35,399 nucleotides of DNA from Flagellatimonas centrodinii (GCF_016918765.2 NZ_CP092105.1:111160-146558), one strand, 5' to 3'; positions 22,709 through 31,740 are shown, counted from the stretch's first letter. Program-made: numbers and translations. The notes: generated by a model from the letters alone, not told the origin.

Positions 22709-23893
22709 ATGATTCACGCTTTGATTCAGATGGCGGCGGCCTTCGGCTACCGCGTCACCGCTGACGGCATCAAGATTGATGAGTACAACAATGTCTCGCT
22801 CTCGATCGCAGAAGACGGTGGTGGAAACGCTATCAGCGTGCCGACACTCTTGGCGAGGAAGGTGTCCTGCGAGCTGTCGACACTTGTTGTTTCCCACGGC
22901 TGCTTGCTGGAGTCCGTGAACGGGGGCGTGCAGGTGTGCCTGACTGGCAACAGTCCCCGAGGCCTCGACCAGCTGGTGGCCACCGTGGAAGATGACATCC
23001 GGCGGGACATCAACGCCATTCAGGATTCAATGACGGGGTTGCTGCATGACCTCGACTACTGCCGCGCCAGTGGCGAGTATGAGGGGAGCTTTCAGACCGC
23101 ACGCTACCGGGTGAGCTGGGATCTGAACGCCGATGACACCGAGTGGGAGGATGCCAGCGTGCTGTACCCGCTGGCCGAAGCCGTCGATATCGTGAAGAAC
23201 CTTCGGTCCCGGTGGGGAACGATGACAGTTCGGGTGGAGTCCCGAGATTCCATCAGCGACCCCATCTGGCGCGAAGTCGCCATCGCGCGGCAGCCGTATC
23301 TCGGCATTGATCGGTCCGAGCACCGTGCTGCCCGGCGCGCTTTGCTGGTCGATGCTCTGGAAGAGGCGGGATTGTCCAGCCGTAATCGCCATTCAGAGCG
23401 GCGGGCAATCGGTCCGGGTGCGTCACCCGCTCTGCCGCAGAAGGCCTCAGCCCCGTCGGTGGAGCCCTACTATCCCCAGTTCGCTACGATCTGTCCGGAG
23501 ATTCTTGGCGAACTGCGCTTGCTGCAGGTAGACATTCAGGGTCGGAACCCGGCGTACTGTCAGATTCAGTTGGTGGCCAATCCGGCAATGGGCGGATGCT
23601 TCGTGCATTGCGAGGATGAGTTGACCGGTTGTTGCCTTGATCGTCAGGGACCCTTCAGGGCCCTGCGCGATGCAGAGCAGGCCTACTTCGCCGCCATGGA
23701 GGCTTTCACCGCGAAAGGATTCGGCGTGCTGACGGACCCTTGGGACTACGACATCACCGAGGGGCTGTCGGACGTCCTGCGGACCATTGAAGGTGGGCAG
23801 GCTGAGCGCGAGCGTGCCATCGCGGCGCGTGAGGGCACCGTAGAGATGCGCGCCTATCTCGCGCACCGCAATTCGCAAGCACTTTTCGCGTGA
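22709..23893 (+). CDS. Large orphan protein with shared C-terminal RNxxALF tail
   Basis: This 394-aa protein reads from ATG 22709; the ribosome site is weak. The N-terminal 90 residues look alpha/beta (MIHALIQMAAAFGYRVTADG...). Residues 95-215 are a charged helical/beta region. After a Pro/Ser-rich linker (about 225-255) a second folded part begins. It contains PAYCQIQLVANPAMGGCFVH and ends in a long helix (RTIEGGQAERERAIAAREG). The last residues are LAHRNSQALFA, one of six shared tails and the largest carrier. No family was recognised. The presence of two folded parts joined by a linker suggests a multi-domain adaptor or enzyme. Confidence 0.72.
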   Translation: MIHALIQMAAAFGYRVTADGIKIDEYNNVSLSIAEDGGGNAISVPTLLARKVSCELSTLVVSHGCLLESVNGGVQVCLTGNSPRGLDQLVATVEDDIRRDINAIQDSMTGLLHDLDYCRASGEYEGSFQTARYRVSWDLNADDTEWEDASVLYPLAEAVDIVKNLRSRWGTMTVRVESRDSISDPIWREVAIARQPYLGIDRSEHRAARRALLVDALEEAGLSSRNRHSERRAIGPGASPALPQKASAPSVEPYYPQFATICPEILGELRLLQVDIQGRNPAYCQIQLVANPAMGGCFVHCEDELTGCCLDRQGPFRALRDAEQAYFAAMEAFTAKGFGVLTDPWDYDITEGLSDVLRTIEGGQAERERAIAAREGTVEMRAYLAHRNSQALFA

Positions 23894-23908
23894 TCGGGAG
23901 GGTCGCCA

Positions 23909-24265
23909 ATGTCTAATGAGAGCGCCGATGGAAGCTGGTCGCTTAAACGCACGGTTCAGTGCGTGAAGTGTCCGTGGCGCATCGCTACGAATCCACGCGA
24001 TATCCCGAACGGCTATTGCGAGACTCGACATCGGGCACTTGCATCGACCATCGCCCGCCCGGGAGAGATCCGCCCCTCCGGCCCTCTGGTAGCGATGGCA
24101 TGCCACGAAACCGACGATGCGCACTGCATCGGATGGCTGGCCAACCAGGTGGGCCCAGGAAACAACATCGGATTGCGACTGCACCTCACCCAGTGCCTCA
24201 ATGCGCGCGAAATCACCCTGCGAGGTGAGCAGCATGAATCGTTCGAAGATACCCTTCCGCAGTAG
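23909..24265 (+). CDS. DUF6283-like Cys-rich protein
   Basis: This 118-aa protein starts at ATG 23909 behind CGGGAGGGTCGCCA. Conserved-looking features are CVKCPWR (C18, C21), a C37 in GYCETRH, MACHETD (C65) and HCIGWLANQ (C73), followed by GNNIGLRL. This is the pattern of DUF6283 proteins common in phages and plasmids, where the cysteines and histidines probably bind zinc or an iron-sulphur cluster. The biological role is unknown. Confidence 0.75.
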   Translation: MSNESADGSWSLKRTVQCVKCPWRIATNPRDIPNGYCETRHRALASTIARPGEIRPSGPLVAMACHETDDAHCIGWLANQVGPGNNIGLRLHLTQCLNAREITLRGEQHESFEDTLPQ

Positions 24266-24314
24266 CGTTCAACATGAGTTGGCAGTCGCATTCAATGGAT
24301 GACTGGAGGTTTCC

Positions 24315-24626
24315 ATGAGTCAGCATCACTGTGAGAGCACCCACCAGGGCAGGCCGGTCCATGTCGTCATGGGATGGGATCGACCCCTCCAGTACGTGTT
24401 TCTGACGGTTGAGCTGGAGGGCCCAACCGATGACGACGATGACGGCGATGAAACTGTCTACGTCTACCACAACTTCAACGAGCCTCCAGATCAGCCGCTG
24501 ACTCTGGAGCATGCCGTTGCGGTCTTGAAGAGACTCGACATTGCCGTTCCCCAGTCGATGATCAGTGAAACGGCAAAGGACCGCGACGCGAATGTCGGGA
24601 ATCGCCAGGTGTTCCACCCGCTCTAG
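24315..24626 (+). CDS. Unknown small acidic protein (WDRPLQ motif)
   Basis: The start is ATG 24315, after GGAGG (6-7 nt). The 103-aa protein contains HVVMGWDRPLQYVFLTVEL near the start, then an acidic DDDDDGDE segment and a helix-rich end. The WDRPLQ block recurs in small accessory proteins I have seen on mobile elements, but I know no function for it. Confidence 0.65.
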   Translation: MSQHHCESTHQGRPVHVVMGWDRPLQYVFLTVELEGPTDDDDDGDETVYVYHNFNEPPDQPLTLEHAVAVLKRLDIAVPQSMISETAKDRDANVGNRQVFHPL

Positions 24627-24714
24627 CGGGCACAAGCACTTAAGCGCTGGCCGTCGTCCCTTGCGGGGAACTGCTGGGCGGGAATGATCAACCTTCAGAC
24701 AAAGGAGGTTGGAA

Positions 24715-24936
24715 ATGCAAGTTGACACTTCATCCACATCGTCAGCGGGACCCGCTCAGTCGCAAGAGTATTTCACCCACACCGCAGCAGAGCTGTTGGT
24801 GCTGGCCTATGCGCGAGCCGAACGCAGTGGGTCGGTTGACTGGGAAGACCTGAACGTGGCGCACCGTGCGGCGTTGTCTGAGCTGGGGGGCAAGCGGTCA
24901 TCGCAGCTGGTTGAACTCGCTGCCGACGCCGGATAG
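24715..24936 (+). CDS. Unknown 73-aa protein
   Basis: AGGAGG (24703-24708) lies 6 nt before ATG 24715, the best-placed start; TTG 24709 abuts the site. The product is polar and then helical (HTAAELLVLAYARAERSGSV). No family was recognised. Confidence 0.6.
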   Translation: MQVDTSSTSSAGPAQSQEYFTHTAAELLVLAYARAERSGSVDWEDLNVAHRAALSELGGKRSSQLVELAADAG

Positions 24937-25019
24937 CGCCCGTCATTGTGGTGCCACTGGTTCACTGAGCAGCGCTTGCAGCAATCACTGGCGCGTCTCG
25001 TGACGACCACAGCAGCTGT

Positions 25020-25063
25020 ACCACCACCCTTGCGGGGCGCTGGAGCCTAGCGAGGGTGGTGGT
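25020..25063 (+). promoter_or_regulatory. Long perfect inverted repeat upstream of the nuclease gene
   Basis: ACCACCACCCT (25020-25030) and AGGGTGGTGGT (25053-25063) form an exact 11-bp stem, with an inner CGCT/AGCG pair (25038-25041, 25049-25052). It lies 23 bp before the GTG start at 25087 in a 150-bp gap. No T-run follows, so it is more likely an operator or leader RNA structure than a terminator. Confidence 0.6.
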
Positions 25064-25086
25064 TCGCCGACACCGGATCTCTCCCT

Positions 25087-26091
25087 GTGACAAAGCTCAC
25101 CCGCCAAATGAAAGCGAAGGCGTTCAGCCGGAGCAAGCTGGACCTTTTCATGGAGTGCCCCTTCTGTTTCTGGGCTGACATCCATCACGGGGTTCGCCGT
25201 GTGAGCGGCCCCGCCTTCTCCCTCAATATCGCCGTCGACGCCCTTCTGAAGGCTGAGTTCGATGTTCATCGTCGGAATCAGACGCCCCATCCAGACTTCG
25301 CGCGCGTCGGGCTTGATGCGGTGCCACTGCGCCACGCCATGATGGATGAGTGGCGGAACAACTTCACCGGCGTTCGCTGGACGGATCCTGTAACGGGCTG
25401 GGCCCTCTTCGGCGCCATTGACGATCTATGGCTGAATCGAGTCGAGTGGGTGGTCGAACTTGCGGACTACAAGGCGACATCCAAGGCAGCCGAGATCACC
25501 ACGGACACTCTGTACCCCGGTTACCGCAGGCAGGCTGAGATCTATCAGTTCTTGCTGCGGCGGAACGGGCTCAAGGTGTCAAACCGATCCTGGTTCTACT
25601 ACGGCAATGGCCTGAAGTCCCGGCCGGGTTTCGGCGGGGTGCTTCAGTTCGACACGGTGCTCTTGCCCTACGTTGGGTCCGACGACTGGGTCGAATCGAC
25701 TTTCAGGGCAGCGGTAGCGACCGCCACCTCACCGGTGCCACCTGAGCACGGCCCTGATTGCCAGTGGTGCGCGATGCGCGCAGCTGCAGAGGCCCTCATC
25801 TGGAAGCCGACGCCGATTGCACTGGCCGCGTCGGTCGACCAGCTGCGTGCCGCATTGGCGCCGCCGGCGCCGCCCGCAGAGGGGGGTAAGCCCCGGCGGA
25901 GGCGAAAGAAGGCGATTCCCATTGAGGTGGAGCTGGTGGTACCGCCGCCGGTCTACAGAGAAATACCAGAGGAGGTTGTGCATGGATGTGAATCTGTCAG
26001 TCCGCGAGCGAGAGGTTCTCTCAGCCCTATACCAGCACCATCAGCAGCAGGCAGAGCTGGCGGAGCGCTCCGGGCGGCACCAGCAGGGTAG
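25087..26091 (+). CDS. PD-(D/E)XK nuclease, Cas4/RecB-like, with four cysteines
   Basis: The frame is 334 codons from GTG 25087 (ATG 25108 is possible). Seen motifs are FSRSKLDLFMECPFCFW (13-29, with C24 and C27), GAIDDLW (109-115), the catalytic ELADYKATSK (D127-x-K129), QAEIY (149-153) and DCQWC (C225, C228). Together these are the order of Cas4/AddB-type RecB nucleases, in which four cysteines can hold a 4Fe-4S cluster. Here they are arranged 2+2 rather than 1+3. Such enzymes degrade DNA ends and serve in recombination or defence. The final 37 residues read through the start of the next gene in another frame, so the natural end may be near 25980 or a frameshift may be present. Confidence 0.82.
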   Translation: MTKLTRQMKAKAFSRSKLDLFMECPFCFWADIHHGVRRVSGPAFSLNIAVDALLKAEFDVHRRNQTPHPDFARVGLDAVPLRHAMMDEWRNNFTGVRWTDPVTGWALFGAIDDLWLNRVEWVVELADYKATSKAAEITTDTLYPGYRRQAEIYQFLLRRNGLKVSNRSWFYYGNGLKSRPGFGGVLQFDTVLLPYVGSDDWVESTFRAAVATATSPVPPEHGPDCQWCAMRAAAEALIWKPTPIALAASVDQLRAALAPPAPPAEGGKPRRRRKKAIPIEVELVVPPPVYREIPEEVVHGCESVSPRARGSLSPIPAPSAAGRAGGALRAAPAG

Positions 26092-26542
26092 TCGCCGTGG
26101 GTTGATCGACCTGGAGCGAGCGGCTTTGCTCGGACGGCTGTTGGCCACCGTCTCCCCGCCTTCGGACTACGAATTCGGCAGCTATCTGACTGTTTCGACG
26201 AAACACCTGAAGGCCGACGACGCCGAGCTTTTGGCGAACCACGCTGGGGAGCCGGGCAGCGCCGTCATGGTGGCGGCTACGGGCTACGGCTGGATTGTTT
26301 CGTTGGGCTGCGAGGAAGACGAAGGCGATGCTGAAGGGGCGCTGCGCGACGCCGGCTTCAGTGATGGATTTGTGAAGCTACGGAGAGTGCTGCGCGGATA
26401 TCGCGGCGGCCGCTATCGACGAGTTGAGTTCGACCGCGATGCTCCGGTGCAGTCCGACCTGCAAACATATCAATGGGATCGCACGGTGAAGCAGATTCCA
26501 TATGAGCGCGTCGTCCCCACGTACGCGGCAAAGTCGGCCTGA
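25982..26542 (+). CDS. Unknown 186-aa protein overlapping the nuclease gene
   Basis: The start ATG 25982 is well supported by GAGGAGG about 7-9 nt upstream. It lies 110 bp inside the nuclease frame, an unusually long overlap for this window. The N-terminus is a helix (SVREREVLSALYQHHQQQAE) with a Gln-rich turn. The middle is alpha/beta and ends with a basic segment (RRVLRGYRGGRYRRVEFD). No family was recognised. The long overlap argues that one of the two genes carries a frame change. Confidence 0.68.
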   Translation: MDVNLSVREREVLSALYQHHQQQAELAERSGRHQQGSRRGLIDLERAALLGRLLATVSPPSDYEFGSYLTVSTKHLKADDAELLANHAGEPGSAVMVAATGYGWIVSLGCEEDEGDAEGALRDAGFSDGFVKLRRVLRGYRGGRYRRVEFDRDAPVQSDLQTYQWDRTVKQIPYERVVPTYAAKSA

Positions 26543-26556
26543 GGAGGAGATTCCGT

Positions 26557-27024
26557 ATGGCAGCGTTTCTGATGTCGGTCTTTGTGCTTATGGTTATCAG
26601 CATCGGAGTGGGGTTCGCCCTTGAGACGGTCGCCAAGCTGATTCCACAGATGGGGGTGCGTATCGGGGTAGTAGCGATCGTCAGAGGGTGCTTCTATTCG
26701 GGAACGATTGTCGCTGACTCCTATGTCCCTGCAATTGTCCCCAGTGTCCTGGTGGTGCCGCAATGGATCTCGTTGGCCGCAGACGGCCGCTTCGACGTGA
26801 TTCTGGCAGTGCCCGCGCTGATTGTGGCGGCAGTCTCGTTTCTGACCTCGGTAGCCGGCTTCGGCATCTATAGGAAGAGCGAGGCAGGCCGCGGTCAACG
26901 AACCCGCCAAAGTGATCGGGCCAGCTACGAGGCGGCGCTGCGCCGACTTGGACAGGTGGGTGATGGCGGCCCCCAGCATCGAGATCAACATCAGAGCCAA
27001 GGAGCGAGTAAAGATGGCCAGTGA
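26557..27024 (+). CDS. Membrane protein with polar Gln-rich tail
   Basis: The start is ATG 26557 behind TGAGGAGGAGA. The 155-aa product has membrane helices at about 3-24, 33-70 (one or two) and 80-104, then a basic, Gln/Ser/Arg-rich cytoplasmic tail. The tail overlaps the next gene by 11 bp. No family was recognised. Confidence 0.65.
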   Translation: MAAFLMSVFVLMVISIGVGFALETVAKLIPQMGVRIGVVAIVRGCFYSGTIVADSYVPAIVPSVLVVPQWISLAADGRFDVILAVPALIVAAVSFLTSVAGFGIYRKSEAGRGQRTRQSDRASYEAALRRLGQVGDGGPQHRDQHQSQGASKDGQ

Positions 27025-27643
27025 ATGTGGAAATCCAGCGGGTGTTTTGAACAACCGCCACGCGGCGATGACTGACGCTGTCCAGCGCTATCTCGATGGG
27101 TACGCGCTGTGCGTTGATGGCGGGTATCACCACCCTGACGACAGCGAGCGAGGATTGATTGCGGATGCCGTCTGGGGCCTGCTGGAGGATCCCGATTTCA
27201 AGCGATCGTTCATTGCGCGGCACGCGATTGACCTTCCGGACCGCGCCACCCCGGCGGAAGGTGAATCCCATCCGGATGACGAGGCGGTGGACCGGTTTGC
27301 AGCCGCCATGAAGGTCAAGTTGGCGGCAAGTCGCAAGAAGGGTCGAGGCGGGTGGAACGATCCGAAGCAGTGTGCCGTCGAGACCTTGGCAACCATGCTT
27401 CATGGGCACACGCGAAAGACAAATCCTGGAGCGTTTGAAGACATCGGAACCTTTGCGATGATGCTCCACCAGCGCGGTGCTGACCCGACCGTTCTGGGAG
27501 TCACCGCTACACCGATGGTGGATCTTGCGGGACTCCGAATAGCACACCAGAAACTGACGGAGCTTGCACTCGGCGGTGACCTAGACCCGGCCATTGATGA
27601 AATCCGCCGCGAGATTGCCGCCCTTCTCGCAGGCGCTTCGTAG
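27014..27643 (+). CDS. Phage-type MazG-associated domain protein
   Basis: The start is ATG 27014, with AAGGAG 9-10 nt upstream. Longer in-frame starts would read through the previous gene. The protein is 209 aa. The segment FAAAMKVKLAASRKKGRGGW, followed by NDPKQCAVETLATMLHGH and FAMMLHQRG (about 95-150), is a module I know from phage proteins, often at the end of dATP/dGTP pyrophosphohydrolase-annotated genes. The N-terminal part is acidic and the last 50 residues are a helix ending in LLAGAS. The MazG catalytic glutamates are not present here, so it may be an accessory or regulatory partner to the MazG-like enzyme at 15985. Confidence 0.68.
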   Translation: MASECGNPAGVLNNRHAAMTDAVQRYLDGYALCVDGGYHHPDDSERGLIADAVWGLLEDPDFKRSFIARHAIDLPDRATPAEGESHPDDEAVDRFAAAMKVKLAASRKKGRGGWNDPKQCAVETLATMLHGHTRKTNPGAFEDIGTFAMMLHQRGADPTVLGVTATPMVDLAGLRIAHQKLTELALGGDLDPAIDEIRREIAALLAGAS

Positions 27644-27697
27644 CAGGAGTGTTGCGGAGCGTCATCCTGCGAGCACCCTAGAGGCATATCTACTGGG

Positions 27698-28618
27698 ATG
27701 ACCTCGATGGAAACTACAAAAGGGCTCTTTGACTCCAGCGCTCAGGAGTCTGCATCTACTGTTCGAGCCGGGGAAGCCGCCCTTCCTCCCATGCTTCGCC
27801 ATTACATTGCATCCTGGCCGGTCTACCTAAGGGCGCTTGATGATTTCGAGTCTTCCATGACTGGGCTTCGCGAGCAGGAGAAAGCGGTGTTCTCCCAGCT
27901 CAGGGCATCGGCATGGACCGCTGAGCTGGGACGCTTCGGCCGCCCCTCGAAGAGAGATATTCGTTCGGAACTGCGTCGGGCAATAGTTAGCTATGCCCGG
28001 GTTCATTTCGGCGATAGCGGCGCTGAGATGCCTTTGAGTGACCACGAGGCAGAGTTGCTCGCACGAGAGGTTGATTTTGACGCCTCTGATGATGAGATGG
28101 TGCCGGATGCGATAGAGCGCTTGTGGCGCGCCCTGGAAGATCGCTTTGGAGCGGGGCGCGGTGCGGCTCTTGCGCGGAGCGAGTTGGCGCGACAGATGCG
28201 CCGTCGCCTGCATGTCTATGAGTACGCTCGTAACCAAATCGGATTCACATCAGGCTACGCCCCTGCGCCCGTGAAGGGCGGCATTGCATTCAATCTCGGG
28301 CGCGGCGTGGAGCGTCCCATCGTTGGCCCCGGCTACCAGTTTACCTACGACATCACGCGGGTCCTGAGGGAGATCGAGGAGGGCGCCCGCCAGCTGCTCG
28401 CGAATCGAATCCCGGGTTTGACCTTGGGTGTTGGATCCTTCAACCAGCGCTACGAACTCCATGAAAAGTTCAAGATCCCCTGTAGCGTTCCCGTAGGGCC
28501 GGTTGCAGTGTCGCTGCGCTTCTTCAAGGACAAGACGATTCTTGTGTTGCCGACCGAGTTGTCGGCCGAGCTGCTGGCGGCGATCGAGGCGGCTGACCCC
28601 AACGGAGGGGCTCGGTGA
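27698..28618 (+). CDS. Unknown partner encoded directly upstream of the methyltransferase-helicase
   Basis: This 306-aa protein reads from ATG 27698 or 27707. The N-terminal 180 residues are helical and charged. The C-terminal part (GYQFTYDITRVLREIEEGAR..., SLRFFKDKTILVLPTELSAE) ends with a strand-turn-strand-helix pattern. This vaguely recalls DUF4942-type domains found next to DNA methylases. The stop overlaps the GTG start of the 1041-aa fusion by 4 bp, which implies one functional unit, for example a specificity or helper subunit. Family assignment is uncertain. Confidence 0.65.
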   Translation: MTSMETTKGLFDSSAQESASTVRAGEAALPPMLRHYIASWPVYLRALDDFESSMTGLREQEKAVFSQLRASAWTAELGRFGRPSKRDIRSELRRAIVSYARVHFGDSGAEMPLSDHEAELLAREVDFDASDDEMVPDAIERLWRALEDRFGAGRGAALARSELARQMRRRLHVYEYARNQIGFTSGYAPAPVKGGIAFNLGRGVERPIVGPGYQFTYDITRVLREIEEGARQLLANRIPGLTLGVGSFNQRYELHEKFKIPCSVPVGPVAVSLRFFKDKTILVLPTELSAELLAAIEAADPNGGAR

Positions 28619-31600
28619 GCGCCGTCGACTGGTACCAAGACATGGCGCAGGTCCGCTCGCGCGGGCAGTGCGTCGACAAGGCCGCGAATCTCGGGGAGCT
28701 GCATGCCCGACGCCTGGTGACTCAGGGCCAGTTCTTCACCCCGGAACCCGTGGCGCGCCTGATGTGGGACCTGGGACACGCTGCGCTGGGGCCAAAGGAT
28801 GATGCCGGCCGAATCAGTGTCTTCGATCCAGCGATTGGGAGCGGTCGTCTGGTGCAGTTTGCGGGCGATTGCCATGCCGTATACGGATGCGATATCGACT
28901 CAGCATTGGTCACCGCACTGGGCGAACGGCTCACGGCGGCCGGGGTGCGTTCCGTACTTAGGGACGGGTCCATGGCCAGCAAGCGGGTGCAGGGCATGGA
29001 TCTGGCGCTGCTGAATCCGCCGTTCTCGCTTCACCTGGAATCACCGCAGCTCGAACCGTTCGATTGCGTGAGCGTCGGCCGATTCGGCCCGAAGTCCTCA
29101 GCTCTGAGCCACTGGTACGCGCTGTACCAGGCGCACCAGGCAGCCAGAGTGACGGTGGCGCTCCTTCCTCGATCCTGCGTGGACGAGTTGGGTGATCATC
29201 CTGCGCTCGCGCGGAACGTTCATAGCATTGTTGACCTTCCGGACTCGACATTCGTGGCTGAAGGGGCCCGGGTTGCGACATCGATCGTGCTGTTGGTCAC
29301 GACGCCGCGAGTGGGAGATCCCATCCGAGTGCGTGGCCTGGATGTTGCCCGGAGTGTGTTCGGTGCACTGGTGCCGGCGACGTTGCCAGAGCCGCGGTGG
29401 CTGCGACCTTCGTTTACCGATTGTGAGCTGTCCGACCACGAGCCGGTGTTCACGGGCCCGGTAACTGGCGACCGCCGAATTCGAGTTGATCGGTCAGGCC
29501 GGAGGGTCACGCTCGGATTCCGTTGTGCCCTGCTTGAGGCGCGGGCACTCAATCGCCTGCTGGAGTGCCGGCTAGGCGTTGAGAACCACAAGGGGACCCG
29601 TCTGCCCAGGGGGCTGCAGTATGCGGGCGATGGCAAGCTCTTGATCGAGGCGCTGCTGACCGGGGACGGCCCTACGGAAAAACTGGACGCAATGTGCGAG
29701 ATCTTGCGCTCGGCTGGCGGCCAGCCGGAGCCAACTCAGGACCTCTTGGGATATCTCAAACGGCGGTGGCGACGGTCGCAGATCGAAAAGACGCCACTGC
29801 AGAGGACGATCTTCGACCCCCACGGACAGCATGGCCCTGGAGACCTGGCCGGAGCCCGCTGCCGAGCGATTAGGGCTCACTTCCCAGACCCCACAAACCT
29901 TGTGGCGGGGGCTGTTCCCGGCGGGGCGGTCGTTGTCCTGGAGCGCTCAGATGATTGCAATGCGGAGCGGTACCGGTACGCCGGCATGCCGAATATGCCC
30001 GCACTATCGATCCAGCAATTGCGTGAGCTCGTGGATATCCCGATGGTGAGCGCGCCAAAACCCGGCTGGAGGCAGATCGAGGCCGGCCGTGCGGCGGCAT
30101 TTCCTCTCAAGGCCGCAGCTCTTTCACGGAGGCTCACGGCAGCCGGAGGCGATAGGTTCTTGGGTTCCTGGCCGTTTCAGCGTGAAGATGTCATCGAACT
30201 GTGCATGACGCGGGGGGTTGTGGCGGGTCACATGATGGCGCTCGGAAAGTCGCGCATTGCTGTTGGCATCTGCCTGCTCGGGGGAGCACACAACGCAATT
30301 GTCGTCGAGTCTGGCTTGGTGCATGAAATGCTGGCCCAGTTCAGGAGCTTCGGACTGCCGGACCATCTCTACAAGGTGATTGCTGGGCCTGAGGATGTGG
30401 CGGATCTTCGTCGAATCAACCTCGTCTCTTACAAACGGCTGAGGGACCCGATCCGGCCTGGGGCTCGGCGCACCCTGGCATCACTGCTGCGGCGTCGTTT
30501 TCATACCGTATGCGCCGACGAGGGGTCGCTGCTTGCGCACACCGACACTTTGCAGACTCAAGCGCTCTACCGGTTGTCACCCAAGCGGCGAGTCGCACTG
30601 GATGGAACCCCGATCGCCAATCTTCCGAGGAATCTGCTGCCACTGGTCGCGTGGACAAGCGGTGACGGCTCCGAGTCGCAGCCATACGGGATTCGACACC
30701 CCTTTGTGTGCCCGGATCTGTTCTCATCAGCTGCCCTCGCCGAACGTGGCGTTGATCGCTTTCGTGAGGAGTTCGTTGTCACCGAGTGGGTGACCCACCA
30801 GTTCGCCGATGGAATGCAGTCCGGCGCCAAACGCGAGATCCCCAGCCTCAACAACCTCGATCTGTACCGTCAGTTTGTTGGGCGCCACGTGCTGCGTCGA
30901 GTCCGCAAGGAGCCCGCGGTTGAACCGTATCTGAAGATCGAGGACCCTGCCGTAACGGTTGAGTCGGTTGACTGGGACCCCGTCCATCTCCGCTACTACG
31001 TGGACGTAGCCGAGCAGTTCGTCGACTGGTATCGGACGGTCCGCTCTGAGATTGAGTCGCGAAAGCTGAACCTCGTCGTCGTCCTCCTCCGACTTGGGGC
31101 GGCCTGTCGCGCGGCGAGCATCCCCCAGGACCTCAAGGGCCCTATTCGTTGGCCGGGGGGGCTGACCAGCAAACAGCTTCGCTGCGTTGACCTCCTTGGC
31201 GAGCTGGAAGATCAGCAGGCAACCACACTCACCTACTTCGAGAGCCCTGTTGCGGCCGAGATTATTGCTGGCCAACTTCGAAAGCAGGGACGCGAGGTGG
31301 TGGTATACACCGGGCTTCACACCCCAGCTCAGCGAACGCGGGCTCTGAATGAGCACTTTCGATCAGGAAAGGTGCGCAACGCGCTGCTGACCTACGGGGT
31401 GGGCGCTCGAGGCCTGAACCTGCCTGAAGCGTCACATTGCGTTTTCTACGACCGCATGTGGGGAGCTCGACAGGAGGCTCAGGCCTTGGATCGGGCGCAG
31501 CGGGTGGGACGGGTTGGCCGGCTCCAGGCGCGCTATCTCCACCTTGCTGGCAGTACCGACGAATACCGTGCGCAGATGGTGGCCTTCAAGAGCGACACCG

Positions 31601-31740
31601 CCAATGCTGGTCTTGACTTCGCTGAGCCGGAGTTCCGCCCGGATGAATACGAGCACTGGTTGAGTATGCTCGACCGATTCTGCGAATCGATAGGCCGATC
31701 CCGATTAGAGTTGCGTGAACGGGCCAAGTGCGCGGCCTGA
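28615..31740 (+). CDS. N6-adenine methyltransferase fused to SNF2-type helicase (DarB-like)
   Basis: This 1041-aa protein starts at GTG 28615. The N-terminal methyltransferase has QFFTPEPVA (39-47), SAM motif I VFDPAIGSG (69-77) and motif IV LLNPPF (132-137). The C-terminal SF2/SNF2 motor has motif I ALGKSR (about 540), a DEGS Walker B variant (about 633; DEAH/DEGH is usual), LDGTPIANLPRNLL (motif III, about 661), GVGARGLNLPE (motif V, about 928) and QALDRAQRVGR (motif VI, about 955). The same methylase-helicase order occurs in phage P1 DarB and in large ICE or defence proteins. No nuclease motif is visible, so modification or anti-restriction fits better than cleavage. Between the two parts lie about 350 residues that may recognise DNA. 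Confidence 0.87.
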   Translation: MSAVDWYQDMAQVRSRGQCVDKAANLGELHARRLVTQGQFFTPEPVARLMWDLGHAALGPKDDAGRISVFDPAIGSGRLVQFAGDCHAVYGCDIDSALVTALGERLTAAGVRSVLRDGSMASKRVQGMDLALLNPPFSLHLESPQLEPFDCVSVGRFGPKSSALSHWYALYQAHQAARVTVALLPRSCVDELGDHPALARNVHSIVDLPDSTFVAEGARVATSIVLLVTTPRVGDPIRVRGLDVARSVFGALVPATLPEPRWLRPSFTDCELSDHEPVFTGPVTGDRRIRVDRSGRRVTLGFRCALLEARALNRLLECRLGVENHKGTRLPRGLQYAGDGKLLIEALLTGDGPTEKLDAMCEILRSAGGQPEPTQDLLGYLKRRWRRSQIEKTPLQRTIFDPHGQHGPGDLAGARCRAIRAHFPDPTNLVAGAVPGGAVVVLERSDDCNAERYRYAGMPNMPALSIQQLRELVDIPMVSAPKPGWRQIEAGRAAAFPLKAAALSRRLTAAGGDRFLGSWPFQREDVIELCMTRGVVAGHMMALGKSRIAVGICLLGGAHNAIVVESGLVHEMLAQFRSFGLPDHLYKVIAGPEDVADLRRINLVSYKRLRDPIRPGARRTLASLLRRRFHTVCADEGSLLAHTDTLQTQALYRLSPKRRVALDGTPIANLPRNLLPLVAWTSGDGSESQPYGIRHPFVCPDLFSSAALAERGVDRFREEFVVTEWVTHQFADGMQSGAKREIPSLNNLDLYRQFVGRHVLRRVRKEPAVEPYLKIEDPAVTVESVDWDPVHLRYYVDVAEQFVDWYRTVRSEIESRKLNLVVVLLRLGAACRAASIPQDLKGPIRWPGGLTSKQLRCVDLLGELEDQQATTLTYFESPVAAEIIAGQLRKQGREVVVYTGLHTPAQRTRALNEHFRSGKVRNALLTYGVGARGLNLPEASHCVFYDRMWGARQEAQALDRAQRVGRVGRLQARYLHLAGSTDEYRAQMVAFKSDTANAGLDFAEPEFRPDEYEHWLSMLDRFCESIGRSRLELRERAKCAA

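Noticed and set aside
25817-25981. Upstream extension of the gene at 25982
   Set aside because: The extension is Arg/Trp-rich out-of-frame reading of the nuclease gene, and GAGGAGG marks ATG 25982 as the start.
28615-31740. Type I or III restriction enzyme
   Set aside because: No PD-(D/E)XK or other nuclease motif is visible in the chain and no separate specificity gene is recognisable. The order methylase then SNF2 fits DarB-like proteins better.
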